The notes beneath the pieces were generated by a model. That model made no database searches. It was given only the letters and a program-made list of their open reading frames with translations, and had not been told where the DNA came from. A stretch of DNA of 64,000 nt from Streptomyces sp. Je 1-79 (GTDB taxonomy: Bacteria > Actinomycetota > Actinomycetes > Streptomycetales > Streptomycetaceae). Each line of letters opens with the position of its first letter. Within the stretch, counting starts at the first letter, position 1. The stretch lies in contig NZ_JAMGSL010000002.1 of assembly GCF_025195125.1 (NCBI RefSeq), forward strand, positions 1 to 64,000. Direction: 5' to 3'. Positions 32,902 to 41,355 of the stretch are shown piece after piece. The position numbers and the translations under genes are program-made.

Positions 32902-33309
32902 TCAGGCGGGGACGGGTTCCCGGCCGGAGCCGTCGAAGGGCGGATAGCGCTCTCCGCCCACGCGCTCAGCCACGTCGATGTAGTCGACGAGGGCCGCGCG
33001 GGAGCGCGCGAGACGGTCCATCTGCTCGTCCAGCCGCCGCAGCCGTGACCTCATCGCGGCCAGCAGCTCGGGACAGCCGGCCAGCTCAGGGGCCTCTCCG
33101 ACCGCGCAGGGCAGCAGGTACGCGATGTCCTCGGAGGAGAGTCCGGCGCCCAGCAGGTGCCGGATCTGCTTCACCCGTAACACCGCGGCCTCGCCGTACT
33201 CGCGATAGCCGTTGGCGCTCCGGTCCGCCTCCAGCAGGCCCTGGGCCTCGTAGTAGCGCAACTGATGGGCGTTGACGCCCGTCCGCCGGCTCAGTTCCCC
33301 GATCCGCAT
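32902..33309 (-). CDS. MerR-family transcriptional regulator
   Basis: 135 residues. N-terminal MerR winged helix MRIGELSRRTGVNAHQLRYYEAQGLL, with ADRSANGYREYGEAAVLRVKQIRHLLGAGLSSEDI. A dimerisation coiled coil (about 80-115) contains two cysteines (LLPCAVG, LAGCPE), but these are not arranged like a classical metal site. It is divergent from the imine-reductase-like gene with the TTCATACCGGTATCAA dyad between them, as expected for MerR activators acting on long-spacer promoters. Confidence 0.93.
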   Translation of the reverse strand: MRIGELSRRTGVNAHQLRYYEAQGLLEADRSANGYREYGEAAVLRVKQIRHLLGAGLSSEDIAYLLPCAVGEAPELAGCPELLAAMRSRLRRLDEQMDRLARSRAALVDYIDVAERVGGERYPPFDGSGREPVPA

Positions 33310-33326
33310 CGCGACCTCGCTTGACC

Positions 33327-33342
33327 TTCATACCGGTATCAA
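33327..33342. promoter_or_regulatory. MerR-type operator
   Basis: TTCATACCGGTATCAA is an almost perfect 16-bp palindrome (one mismatch pair) directly after a -35-like TTGACC at 33321-33326. A MerR-type 19-20 bp spacer would place the -10 at about 33346-33352 (TGACGAT), just before the ATG at 33359. Confidence 0.65.
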
Positions 33343-33358
33343 CGTTGACGATGCTGCC

Positions 33359-34243
33359 ATGAGCAACGCAACAGACACCCCTGTGACAGTCATCGGACTC
33401 GGCCTGATGGGCCAGGCGCTCGCCGGCGCGTTCCTCGAGGCCGGGCACCCCACGACCGTGTGGAACCGTACGGCCTCCAAGGCCGACCGCCTCGTGGCCC
33501 AGGGAGCCCGGCTCGCGCTCACGGTGGGCGACGCGGTCGCGGCGGGATCCCTGGTCGTCGTCTGCGTCACCGACTACGAGGCCGTACGCGAACTGCTCGG
33601 CGCGGCCGGCGTCCTGCCGGCCGGCACCACGGTGGTCAACCTGACCTCGGGCGACTCGACCCAGGCCCGGGAGACCGCCCGGTGGGCCGAGCAGCGCGGC
33701 GCCCGCTACCTGGACGGCGCCGTCATGGCCGTCCCGTCCGGGATCGGGACCGCCGACGCGGTGATCCTGCACAGCGGACCGCGGGCGTACTTCGAGGAGC
33801 ACGAGTCCGCCCTCGGCGCGCTCGGCACCGTCACCCATCTCGGGGCGGACCCCGGCCTGGCGTCCCTGTACGACGTCGCCGGCCTGGCCATGATGTGGAG
33901 CGTCCTGAACGCCTGGCTCCAGGGCACGGCGCTGCTCAGGACGGCCGGCGTCGACGCCGCGACGTACGCGCCGTTCGCGCGGCAGATCGCCGCCGGGGTG
34001 GCCGAGTGGCTGCCCGGGTACGCCGAGCAGATCGACCGCGGCGCCTTCCCGGCGGAGGTGTCGGCGCTGGAGACCGACGCGCGGGCGATGGTCCACCTGA
34101 TCGAGGAGAGCGAGGCGGTCGGCGTGAACGCCGAACTGCCGAAGCTGATGAAGGCGATGGCCGACCGGGCGATCGCCGCGGGACACGGCGGGGAGCAGTA
34201 CCCCGTGTTGATCGAGGAGTTCAGCACACCGCGCGAGGCCTGA
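33359..34243 (+). CDS. NAD(P)-binding oxidoreductase (imine reductase / beta-hydroxyacid dehydrogenase family)
   Basis: 294 residues from ATG 33359. Rossmann motif VIGLGLMGQALAGAFLEAGH, then TVWNRTASKADRL, the substrate region GAVMAVPSGIGTADAVILHSG, and an all-helical C-terminal dimerisation domain. The C-terminal region GMA-type lysine of classical hydroxyisobutyrate dehydrogenases is not obvious, and the overall pattern fits the imine reductase-like group found in Streptomyces. It is divergent from a MerR regulator that probably induces it. The substrate is unknown. Confidence 0.85.
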   Translation: MSNATDTPVTVIGLGLMGQALAGAFLEAGHPTTVWNRTASKADRLVAQGARLALTVGDAVAAGSLVVVCVTDYEAVRELLGAAGVLPAGTTVVNLTSGDSTQARETARWAEQRGARYLDGAVMAVPSGIGTADAVILHSGPRAYFEEHESALGALGTVTHLGADPGLASLYDVAGLAMMWSVLNAWLQGTALLRTAGVDAATYAPFARQIAAGVAEWLPGYAEQIDRGAFPAEVSALETDARAMVHLIEESEAVGVNAELPKLMKAMADRAIAAGHGGEQYPVLIEEFSTPREA

Positions 34244-34303
34244 GCCGCCCCCGGGCGGTGGGCCTGGGGCACCGCGAGGAGGGCGGCCGGACCTCGGGGC
34301 AGC

Positions 34304-34675
34304 TCAGCGCGGGGTGCTCGCCTCGTTGAGGCGGGTGACCTCGGCGAGGTGCTCGGCCATCCGGTTCGAGACGGAGCCGCTGGTGTAGAGGACGGCCCCG
34401 ACGACGGCGAGGGGCATGGATCCTCCGAGGACGGCGAGGAGCTCGGGCCAGTCGCGTTCGGCGACGCAGTCACTGCTGCCGTTGTGCAGGTTGTGGGTGG
34501 TCCAGCGGGACTTGCACTCGTCGGTGTCGCGGTAGTCACCGGCCTCGTACGGCGCGAAGATCAGCACCGCGAGCCAGATCCACATCAGTCCGGCGAGGGT
34601 CAGCAGCCCGAGTCCCCAGCCCTGGGTACGCCGGGCGCGGGTGCGGAATTCTATGTCGTAAGGCAGTGAACGCAT
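34304..34675 (-). CDS. Small membrane protein, function unknown
   Basis: 123 residues from ATG 34675. Two membrane helices, LGLLTLAGLMWIWLAVLIFAP (about 22-42) and LLAVLGGSMPLAVVGAVLYTSG (about 79-100). The extracytoplasmic loop between them carries two cysteines (TDECKSRW, SSDCVAE) that could form a disulfide. No family recognised. It is 11 bp downstream of the DMT transporter stop in the same direction, so probably cotranscribed with it. Confidence 0.7.
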   Translation of the reverse strand: MRSLPYDIEFRTRARRTQGWGLGLLTLAGLMWIWLAVLIFAPYEAGDYRDTDECKSRWTTHNLHNGSSDCVAERDWPELLAVLGGSMPLAVVGAVLYTSGSVSNRMAEHLAEVTRLNEASTPR

Positions 34676-34686
34676 GGGGCAAGAAC

Positions 34687-35652
34687 CTACCGGGCGCTCT
34701 CGTCGGCGGCGCGGCGGCCCCAACTCGTCCCCGCCAGGACCAGGATGGCGCCCGCGATGCCGAGCACTCCGGGGCGGTCGCCGGCGATCGCGATCCCCGC
34801 GGCGGCGGCCCACAGCGGTTCCGTACCGAGCAGGAGGCTGACCCGGGACGGGGAGGTGCGGCGGACGGCCCACATCTGCACGAAGAAGGCGAAGAGCGTG
34901 CAGAAGACGGAGAGGAAGAGCAGCCCGGCCCATTCGCGCGGGCCGAAGTCGAGCGCCACGGACCAGGGGGACGCGCCGGTGCCGGGGAGCGTGGCGAGGA
35001 GAGCGAAGACGGCCACGGCGGAGCCGAGTTGGACGGTGGTGAGGGAGAGCGAGTCGGCGCTCCGGACCGCCCTGATCCGGGACATCGCCAGGACGTGCAC
35101 GGTCCGCGCGACGGCGGCGAGGAGCATCAGCAGATCGCCGAGGGACGGCGCGGTGAAGCCGCCGCCCTGGGTCAGAAGTACCACGCCGGTGACCGAGAGC
35201 CCGGCGGCGGCCAGGAAGGCGCGGGGCATGGGGGTCCCCCCTGCTCGGGCGGGACCGAGAGCTTGGGGGCGGGTCCGGGTGACGGCGGCCTCGGCGAGCG
35301 GCGTGAGGATCATGGTGAGGCTGATGATCAGGCCGGCGTTGGTGGCGGAGGTGTGGACGACGCCGTAGGTCTCCAGGAGGAAGATCCCGCTGAGGATCAG
35401 TCCGAGGATGCCCGCGCCCCGCCACTGGGCCGCGTTCAGCGCCCGCAGCCCCCGCCACCCGGCGACGGCGAGGGCGGGCAGGACGACGGCGAACCGCAGG
35501 ACCAGGACGGCCACGACGGTGTGCGTGGTGGTGATGCCCTTGGCCGCGAGATAGCTGGCTCCCCAGACGACGGCCACGAGGAGGACCGGCAGGTCGGTGA
35601 GCCAGGCTCGGCGCGGGGCGGGGAGGGGTACGGAAGCGGCGATCGAGGACAT
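34687..35652 (-). CDS. EamA/DMT-superfamily transporter with an inserted repeat
   Basis: 321 residues from ATG 35652. Ten hydrophobic helices in two EamA halves: VLLVAVVWGASYLAAKGI at the start of the first and LLMLLAAVARTVHVLAMSR in the second. It probably exports a small metabolite or amino acid. The cytoplasmic linker between the halves reads ALGPARAGGTPMPRAF and is encoded by an in-frame copy of a Streptomyces intergenic-type palindromic element (35229-35269), which makes the linker longer than usual without breaking the gene. Confidence 0.88.
   Translation of the reverse strand: MSSIAASVPLPAPRRAWLTDLPVLLVAVVWGASYLAAKGITTTHTVVAVLVLRFAVVLPALAVAGWRGLRALNAAQWRGAGILGLILSGIFLLETYGVVHTSATNAGLIISLTMILTPLAEAAVTRTRPQALGPARAGGTPMPRAFLAAAGLSVTGVVLLTQGGGFTAPSLGDLLMLLAAVARTVHVLAMSRIRAVRSADSLSLTTVQLGSAVAVFALLATLPGTGASPWSVALDFGPREWAGLLFLSVFCTLFAFFVQMWAVRRTSPSRVSLLLGTEPLWAAAAGIAIAGDRPGVLGIAGAILVLAGTSWGRRAADESAR
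35229..35269. repeat. Streptomyces palindromic repeat element inside a coding sequence
   Basis: The segment contains TGGGGGTCCCCCCTGCTCGG, then GACCGAGAGCTTGGGGG. GGGGGTCCCCC is itself palindromic, and the CTCGG/CCGAG arms pair. This is the familiar Streptomyces element of the form GGGGGTCCCCC-CTCG-GAGAGCTTGGGGG, normally found between genes. Here it lies in frame inside the EamA gene. Confidence 0.7.
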
Positions 35653-35759
35653 CGTGGGCCTGCTCCAACACGTCGGACGAGGTGGAGGCTTCGGCGGCTC
35701 GCACGCGGGACGATCACCGTACCCGGAGAGACCGGTGGCGGCTACATGTTTCCGTTTCC

Positions 35760-36371
35760 CTAGGCGTAGGAGCCGTACGTGGGGCTGCCCGCCAGTTCGT
35801 ACGTGTTGATGGAGATGCCCGAGGACGTGGTCCTGCCCCCGACGTTGCGGAAGGCGCTGGGCCGGGCGCCGTCGCCGAAGAGCCGCAGGCCCGTGCCGAG
35901 GACGACGGGGAAGACGAGCAGGTGGATCGTGTCGATGAGGCCGGCCGCCAGCAGGGTCCGGGCGAGGCCGCCGCTGCCGTGCATCTGCAGCTCGCCGTCG
36001 ACGCGCTCCTTGAGCGCCGAGACCTCCGTGACGGCGTCGCCGCCGAGGACGGTGGTGCCCGCCCAGTCGGCCGTGTCGAGGGTCGTGGAGACGACGTACT
36101 TGGGGAGGGAGTTGAGCTTCGACGCGATGAGGTGGGAGGCGTCGGTCTGCTTCGGCCAGTAGCCCGCGAAGATGTCGTAGGTGCGGCGCCCGAGCAGAAA
36201 GGCGGCGGGCCGTCGGAAGACCCCCTCGACGAAGGTGCCGAAGTCCCCGTCCCCGTACGGGACGGACCACCCGCCGTGCTCGAAGCCGCCGCTGCGGTCC
36301 TCGTCGGGCCCGCCGGGTGCCTGGTAGACGCCGTCGAGGGTCACGAACTGGGTGAGGGAGAGCTTGCCCAT
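35760..36371 (-). CDS. RibD C-terminal/dihydrofolate reductase-fold protein
   Basis: 203 residues from ATG 36371, with AAAGG 6 bases upstream; the open frame further upstream is not convincing. MGKLSLTQFVTLDGVYQAPGG is the usual opening of this family. LLGRRTYDIFAGYWP and ELQMHGSGGLARTLLAAGLIDTIHLLVFPVVLGTG form the nucleotide-binding part. These DHFR-like reductases are abundant in actinomycetes and mostly of unknown substrate. It is divergent from the SDR at 36551. Confidence 0.9.
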   Translation of the reverse strand: MGKLSLTQFVTLDGVYQAPGGPDEDRSGGFEHGGWSVPYGDGDFGTFVEGVFRRPAAFLLGRRTYDIFAGYWPKQTDASHLIASKLNSLPKYVVSTTLDTADWAGTTVLGGDAVTEVSALKERVDGELQMHGSGGLARTLLAAGLIDTIHLLVFPVVLGTGLRLFGDGARPSAFRNVGGRTTSSGISINTYELAGSPTYGSYA

Positions 36372-36550
36372 GATGTGCCTTTCGCTTCGACCGGGATCCC
36401 CCGGTCCATCGTGTCTCACAAGCTCCGACTCCACCGCTCGGCGAAAGTCATCGGGTGATCTCCGTGTCCGATTGCCGCCAGCACCGCGAGGAGCCGCCGA
36501 CTTTGATTGAACCCGCAACCACTCAGCGTTTTTCCTTACGGAGGTTCGGG

Positions 36551-37291
36551 ATGTCCACGATGAACGGCAAGGCGGTCCTGGTGACGGGCGGCAGCCGGGG
36601 GATCGGCGCCGCGACGGCGCTGCGGCTGGCCCAGGAGGGCGCGGACGTGGCCTTCACCTACGTGGCCGGCGAGGAGCGGGCGAAGGAGGTCGCGGCGCGG
36701 ATCGAGGCGACCGGGCGCACGGCGCTGCCCCTGCGGGCCGACGCGGCGGACGCCGGGGACGCGGCGGGCGCGGTGGAGTGGGCGGCCGACGCCCTCGGCC
36801 GGCTCGACGTGCTGGTCAACAACGCCGGCGTCGGGGTGGTCGCCCCACTGGAGTCGCTGGCCCTGGCCGACGTCGACCGGGTCCTGGCGGTGAACGTACG
36901 GGGGGCCTTCCTCGCCGCGCAGGCGGCGGCCGCGCGGATGGACCGGGGCGGGCGGATCATCACGATCGGCTCGTGCATGACGGCGCGCGTCCCGGGGCCG
37001 GGCGGGACGCTCTACGCGATGAGCAAGGCGGCGCTGATCGGGCTGAACAAGGCGCTCGCGCGGGAGCTGGGCGGGCGTGGCATCACCGCGAACATCGTCC
37101 ACCCGGGCCCCGTCGACACCGACATGAACCCGGCGGACGGCCCGTACGCGTCGGACCAGGCGTCCCTGACAGCCCTGGGCCGCTTCGGCACCCCGTCCGA
37201 GGTCGCCGCGACGGTGGCGTTCCTGTCGGGCCCGGGCGCGGCGTACGTGACGGGCGCGGAATTCTCGGTGGACGGCGGCCACGCGGCGTAG
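36551..37291 (+). CDS. SDR-family oxidoreductase
   Basis: 246 residues, ATG after CGGAGG. Cofactor loop VTGGSRGIGAATAL, NNAGVGVV, catalytic Ser in TIGSCMTARV and Tyr-Lys in YAMSKAAL, ending VTGAEFSVDGGHAA. A classical short-chain dehydrogenase of FabG-like type that uses NADP (TYVAGEER at the cofactor-selective loop). It stands alone and ends in front of the structured tandem repeats. Substrate unknown. Confidence 0.9.
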   Translation: MSTMNGKAVLVTGGSRGIGAATALRLAQEGADVAFTYVAGEERAKEVAARIEATGRTALPLRADAADAGDAAGAVEWAADALGRLDVLVNNAGVGVVAPLESLALADVDRVLAVNVRGAFLAAQAAAARMDRGGRIITIGSCMTARVPGPGGTLYAMSKAALIGLNKALARELGGRGITANIVHPGPVDTDMNPADGPYASDQASLTALGRFGTPSEVAATVAFLSGPGAAYVTGAEFSVDGGHAA

Positions 37292-37307
37292 AGCCGATAC
37301 GAGGGCG

Positions 37308-37603
37308 CCGGCGAGTGAGCCGAAGGGCGCGCCGGGGGAACGACCCCGAGCGCGCGGAGCCTCCCGAGGAACGAGGGAGGCGAGCACGGTCGGGGTCGTG
37401 AGCCCGGCACAGGCGCCCGGAGGCGAACCGAGCCCCGAAAGAGGAGGAGCCCGGCGAGTGAGCCGAAGGGCGCGCCGGGGGAACAGCCTCGAGCGCGCGC
37501 AGGCCCGCGAGGAACGAGCGGGGCGAGCACGGTCGGGGCTGTGAGCCCGGCACAGGCGCCCGGAGGCGAACCGAGCCCTGAAAAAGAGGCGAACCGAGCC
37601 CTG
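37308..37603. repeat. Tandem 143-bp structured repeats (two units plus a 23-bp tail duplication)
   Basis: Unit 1 starts at 37308 and unit 2 at 37451, both opening CCGGCGAGTGAGCCGAAGGG. Each folds into nested stems around the identical loop GAGGAACGA. Unit 1 stems: GGGCGC 37325/GCGCCC 37413, GCCGGG 37331/CCCGGC 37403, ACGACCCCGA 37340/TCGGGGTCGT 37390, GCCTCCC 37359/GGGAGGC 37375. In unit 2 the two inner stems differ in sequence but remain paired: ACAGCCTCGA 37483/TCGGGGCTGT 37533 and CCCGC 37504/GCGGG 37518. A 23-bp piece ending CCCTGAAAAAG is duplicated at the end. It fills the convergent gap between SDR and allantoicase genes. No protein is likely here. Confidence 0.8.
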
Positions 37604-37612
37604 AAAAAGAGC

Positions 37613-37651
37613 GCGAGGGCGCACCGGTGCTGTCGGCCGGTGCGCCCTCGC
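37613..37651. terminator. Hairpin terminator between convergent genes
   Basis: GCGAGGGCGCACCGG (37613-37627) pairs perfectly with CCGGTGCGCCCTCGC (37637-37651) around a 9-base loop. It lies 19 bp beyond the allantoicase stop and can also stop transcription coming from the repeats. Confidence 0.85.
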
Positions 37652-37669
37652 GGGCCGGGCGGGGTGTCG

Positions 37670-38785
37670 TTACCCGCCCAGTTCCTGGTGGCGGGCCGTC
37701 AGGCGCGCCGCGCCCTCCTCGGTCAGCGAGCCGAAGAGGCGGAGGCGGGAGATGCCGCCGTCGGGGTAGATGTCGATCCGGACCCGGGAGCCGACCGCCG
37801 GCGTGTCCAGCACGAAGCGGTGGTTGGTATCGGGCTGGAGGCGGGTCCGGGGCAGGACCTCGGTCCAGTCCTCGGAGCCCTCCGCGGCCACGGACAGCGC
37901 CGCCCAGCCCGCGCTGTTGCCCTTGAGGTACGCGGTGTCGATCTCGACCGCGCGGATCTCGGACTCGGCGGCCAGGCTGTACCGGATCCAGTCGTTGCCC
38001 TTGTCGCGGCGGCGGCGGGTCTCCCAGCCGTCGTCCATCTTGTGGGAGCGGCCCGGCTGGATGGTGTTGGTCGCCGGGGAGTAGAAGCGGTCGGAGGCGT
38101 CCTCGACCTGGCCGCCGTTCTCCAGCGCGGCGAGGTCGAAGGTGCCGAGGACACCGAGCCAGCGCGGGTCGGGGGCGACCTCTCCGTGGACGCGCAGGCG
38201 GGCGATGCCGCCGTCGGGGTGCTGGTTGACGCGCAGGTGCGTGAAGCGCTGCTCGATGTCGACGGCGAAGCCGTTGGCCGCGTGGCCGCCGATCGCGGTG
38301 CGCGGGACGAGCGTCGTCCACTTCACGTCGTCCGCGAGGAGTTCCTCGGGCGAGGGGGAGCCGGCGACCGAGGTGGCCTCGACGGAGACGGCCTGCGGGT
38401 AGTTGCCGCGGAAGTGCGCCGTGTCGACGACGATGCCGCGGACGACGCCGGGGGCGCCGAGGCGTACGAGCGCCCAGTCGTGGTCGTCCTCGGTCGGGTG
38501 CGGCTGCCGGGCCGAGACGCCACGGCGGCGGCGGGTCTCCCAGCCGTCCATGATCTTGCCCTTGTGGCCGAAGTGCTCGGGGTCGAACTCGGCGGCGCCG
38601 GGCTTCAGCATGTTCTCGCGCTCGGCGAAGAACTCGTCGTTGGCGGCGATCACACCGGCGCCGAGGCGGCGGTCGGCGAGGTCCGCGTACTGCGTGAAGG
38701 GGAAGTCAGCGGTGCGGTAGTCGGCGTACGGGTCGCCGCCGCCGAAGGGGCTTGCGTCGCCGGTGAAGGAGGGTATGCCGGTCAC
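37670..38785 (-). CDS. alc: Allantoicase
   Basis: 371 residues. Two homologous jelly-roll repeats: the first with MDGWETRRRR, DWALVRLGAPGVVRGIVVDTAHFRGNYP and VNQHPDGGIARLRVHG, and the second with MDDGWETRRRR, DWIRYSLAAESEIRAVEIDTAYLKGNS and IYPDGGISRLRLFG. This duplication is diagnostic of allantoicase, which hydrolyses allantoate to ureidoglycolate and urea. It starts 3 bp after the allantoinase stop, so the two consecutive pathway steps are made from one transcript. Cytoplasmic. Confidence 0.97.
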   Translation of the reverse strand: MTGIPSFTGDASPFGGGDPYADYRTADFPFTQYADLADRRLGAGVIAANDEFFAERENMLKPGAAEFDPEHFGHKGKIMDGWETRRRRGVSARQPHPTEDDHDWALVRLGAPGVVRGIVVDTAHFRGNYPQAVSVEATSVAGSPSPEELLADDVKWTTLVPRTAIGGHAANGFAVDIEQRFTHLRVNQHPDGGIARLRVHGEVAPDPRWLGVLGTFDLAALENGGQVEDASDRFYSPATNTIQPGRSHKMDDGWETRRRRDKGNDWIRYSLAAESEIRAVEIDTAYLKGNSAGWAALSVAAEGSEDWTEVLPRTRLQPDTNHRFVLDTPAVGSRVRIDIYPDGGISRLRLFGSLTEEGAARLTARHQELGG

Positions 38786-38788
38786 GGG

Positions 38789-40123
38789 TCAGTTGGTCCT
38801 TTCGAGGAGGCGGCCGGAGGGCTCGGCCAGGGTGCCGCGGTCGGCGATGCGTTCTCCGCGCAGCCAGGTGGACGTCACGACGCCGTGCAGGGTCCGGCCC
38901 GCGTAGGCGGTGACCCGGTTGCGGTGCTCCAGGTCGGCCGGGTCGACGGTGAACGTGGCCTCGGGGTCCAGGACGGCGAAGTCGGCGTCGCGGCCGGCCT
39001 CGATCGCGCCCTTGCGCTCCAGGCCCGCGAGCCGGGCGGGGCCCTCGGACATCCAGCGGGCGACGTCGGTCAGGTCGTGGCCGCGGCGGCGGGCCTCGGT
39101 CCAGATGGCCGGCAGGCCGAGCTGGAGGGAGGAGATGCCGCCCCAGGCGGAGGCGAAGTCCGGGGTCTTGAGGTCGGCGGTGGAGGGCGAGTGGTCGGAG
39201 ACGATGCAGTCGATCGTCCCGTCCGCGAGCCCTTCCCAGAGCGCGTCCTGGTTGGCGGCCTCGCGGATCGGCGGGCAGCACTTGAACTCGGTCGCGCCGT
39301 CGGGGACCTCCTCCGCGGTGAGCGTGAGGAAGTGCGGGCAGGACTCGACGGTGATCTTGACGCCCTCGTCCTTCGCGGCCCGGATCAGCGGCAGCGCGTC
39401 GGAGGAGGAGAGGTGCAGCACGTGCACGCGCGCGTTGAGCCGGCGGGCCTGGTCGATCAGGTTCTGGATCGCGGTGTTCTCGGCGTCGCGCGGCCGGGAG
39501 GCGAGGAAGTCGGCGTACTTGCCGCCCGCCTTCTGCGGCGCCGCGGCCAGGTGGTGCGGGTCCTCGGCGTGCACGATCATCAGGCCGTCGAAGCCGGCGA
39601 TCTCCGCCAGGGAGTTGGCCAGCTGCTCCTGGTCCAGCTCGGGGAACTCGTCCACCCCGGACGGCGACAGGAAGCACTTGAAGCCGTAGACGCCGGCGTC
39701 GTACAGCGGGCGGAGGTCCTTGACGTTGTCGGGGAGCGCGCCGCCCCAGAAACCGACGTCGATGTGCGCCTTGGCGCGGGCGACGTCCTGCTTGATCCGC
39801 AGGTGGTCGACCGTGGTGGTCGACGGCAGCGAGTTGAGCGGCATGTCGAGGAGCGTGGTGATACCACCGGCGGCCGCGGCGCGGGTGGCGGTCCAGAAGC
39901 CCTCCCACTCGGTGCGGCCCGGGTCGTTCACATGGACGTGGGTGTCGACGAGCCCGGGGAGCACGACGTCGTCGCCGACGTCCTCCAGCCGGGCACCGGC
40001 CGGTACCTCGGCGTCGTACGGCAGCACCGCGGCGATGGTCCCGCCGGAGACGGCGATCGACGCGGGCCGCGTCCCCTCGGGGGTGATGACGCGAGTCGAG
40101 CGCAGTACCAGGTTGACGTCCAC
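38789..40123 (-). CDS. allB: Allantoinase
   Basis: 444 residues from GTG 40123, chosen because GAAAGGGG lies 5-6 bases upstream; the ATG at 40150 would place the ribosome site inside the gene and falls in the operator. Amidohydrolase with metal-binding [11 protein letters not shown], the carboxylated lysine in [27 protein letters not shown] and SDHSPS. It opens the hydantoin ring of allantoin to give allantoate for the adjacent allantoicase. The promoter region carries TTCAAC-N5-GTTGAA 23 bp before the start, next to the divergent allR gene. Confidence 0.97.
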   Translation of the reverse strand: MDVNLVLRSTRVITPEGTRPASIAVSGGTIAAVLPYDAEVPAGARLEDVGDDVVLPGLVDTHVHVNDPGRTEWEGFWTATRAAAAGGITTLLDMPLNSLPSTTTVDHLRIKQDVARAKAHIDVGFWGGALPDNVKDLRPLYDAGVYGFKCFLSPSGVDEFPELDQEQLANSLAEIAGFDGLMIVHAEDPHHLAAAPQKAGGKYADFLASRPRDAENTAIQNLIDQARRLNARVHVLHLSSSDALPLIRAAKDEGVKITVESCPHFLTLTAEEVPDGATEFKCCPPIREAANQDALWEGLADGTIDCIVSDHSPSTADLKTPDFASAWGGISSLQLGLPAIWTEARRRGHDLTDVARWMSEGPARLAGLERKGAIEAGRDADFAVLDPEATFTVDPADLEHRNRVTAYAGRTLHGVVTSTWLRGERIADRGTLAEPSGRLLERTN

Positions 40124-40145
40124 CCGTACCCCTTTCCAGCAGAAT

Positions 40146-40162
40146 TTCAACGAACTGTTGAA
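40146..40162. promoter_or_regulatory. AllR-type operator upstream of allB
   Basis: TTCAAC (40146-40151), 5 bp, GTTGAA (40157-40162), a perfect dyad. It overlaps the leader just upstream of the allB start. Closely related dyads with the same spacing occur upstream of aceB (47696) and the uraD operon (62820). Confidence 0.75.
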
Positions 40163-40251
40163 GGAGTCTTCACTCGGGACGACATGCCGTCAAGGGCACA
40201 CTTCCAGCATGACCCCGTCGCCCCGACTCGCGCCGCACCCCACTTGGATGT

Positions 40252-40266
40252 TTCCATGAAGTGGAA
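40252..40266. promoter_or_regulatory. Second dyad in the allB-allR gap
   Basis: TTCCA-TGAAG-TGGAA is a perfect 5-5-5 dyad, more like the TGGAA/TTCCA sites of other IclR proteins. It may control the allR side of the 327-bp divergent gap. I see no further clear signal in 40163-40450. Confidence 0.4.
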
Positions 40267-40450
40267 TCGGAATTTCGTACAGTAGAACGTAGCTCCGTAC
40301 ATGCGGGGCGGAGGCGGACGCCGCCGGGCACCCGCCGACACCGGACAAACACCCCCCTGACCGGCCTGTACGCCAGGACCGGGGCCGTGTGTCCGACCGG
40401 ACGGCCCGGTAGGCTGCTGCCTTGCCCGCCTGCCCCGAAAGGACCTTGAC

Positions 40451-41260
40451 GTGCCGACGTCCAGCGCCAGCACCACCGACGCCGCCAAGCCCGCCGCCGC
40501 GAGCGGTGGCGTCCAGTCCCTCGAGCGTGCCTTCGACCTCCTGGAGCGGATGGCCGATGCCGGGGGCGAGGTCGGGCTGAGCGAGCTCTCCGCCAGCAGC
40601 GGGCTGCCGCTGCCCACCATCCACCGGCTGATGCGCACGCTCGTGGCCTGCGGCTACGTACGCCAGCAGCCCAACCGCCGGTACGCGCTCGGCCCCCGGC
40701 TCATCCGCCTCGGCGAGTCGGCCTCCCGGCTGCTCGGCACCTGGGCGCGGCCGTACCTCGCGCGGCTCGTCGAGGAGACGGGCGAGACCGCGAACATGGC
40801 GCTGCTCGACGGGGACGAGATCGTGTACGTCGCCCAGGTGCCGTCCAAGCACTCGATGCGCATGTTCACCGAGGTCGGCCGGCGCGTGCTGCCGCACTCC
40901 ACGGGCGTGGGCAAGGCGCTGCTGGCCTACACCCCGGCGGACGAGGTGCGGGCGCTGCTCTCCCGTACGGGAATGCCGGCCGCGACCGAGAAGACGATCA
41001 CCACGCCCGAGGGCTTCCTGGACGCGCTCGCCGTGGTGCGGGACGCGGGGTACGCGGTCGACGACAACGAGCAGGAGATAGGAGTCCGCTGCCTCGCGGT
41101 GTCGGTCCCCAACTCCCCCACCGCGGCGGCGATCTCGATCTCGGGCCCGGCGGGCCGCGTGACGGAGGCGGCGACGGAGAAGATCGTCCCGATCCTCCAG
41201 GAGGTCGCGCAGGAACTCTCGACGGCCCTCGCGAACACGGCGGGCAACGGCACCGCGTAG
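40451..41260 (+). CDS. allR: IclR-family repressor of the allantoin pathway
   Basis: 269 residues, GTG with AAAGGA upstream. After a low-complexity Ala/Ser N-terminus (about 20 residues) comes the IclR winged helix (VQSLERAFDLLERMADAGGEVGLSELSASSGLPLPTIHRLMRTL). The effector domain has TANMALLDGDEIVYVAQVPS, LPHSTGVGKALLAY and AGYAVDDNEQEIGVRCLAVSV. It is divergent from allB, as AllR is in Streptomyces coelicolor, where AllR is known to repress allantoin genes and release DNA with allantoate or glyoxylate-related effectors. Probable sites are the TTCAAC-N5-GTTGAA dyads in this window. Confidence 0.92.
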   Translation: MPTSSASTTDAAKPAAASGGVQSLERAFDLLERMADAGGEVGLSELSASSGLPLPTIHRLMRTLVACGYVRQQPNRRYALGPRLIRLGESASRLLGTWARPYLARLVEETGETANMALLDGDEIVYVAQVPSKHSMRMFTEVGRRVLPHSTGVGKALLAYTPADEVRALLSRTGMPAATEKTITTPEGFLDALAVVRDAGYAVDDNEQEIGVRCLAVSVPNSPTAAAISISGPAGRVTEAATEKIVPILQEVAQELSTALANTAGNGTA

Positions 41261-41355
41261 CCCTTACACGTGGGCCCCCGCCCCCGCCGGGGGCGGCGCC
41301 CACCCGTACCCACCGCCCCAGGCGGAGCAGGCCCCGCACGGGGGCGTCGAGCCTG

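Noticed and set aside
37308..37603. CRISPR array or coding repeats in the tandem region
   Set aside because: Only two long units without spacers, and open frames there are Arg/Pro/Ser-rich artefacts. The paired stems explain the conservation better.
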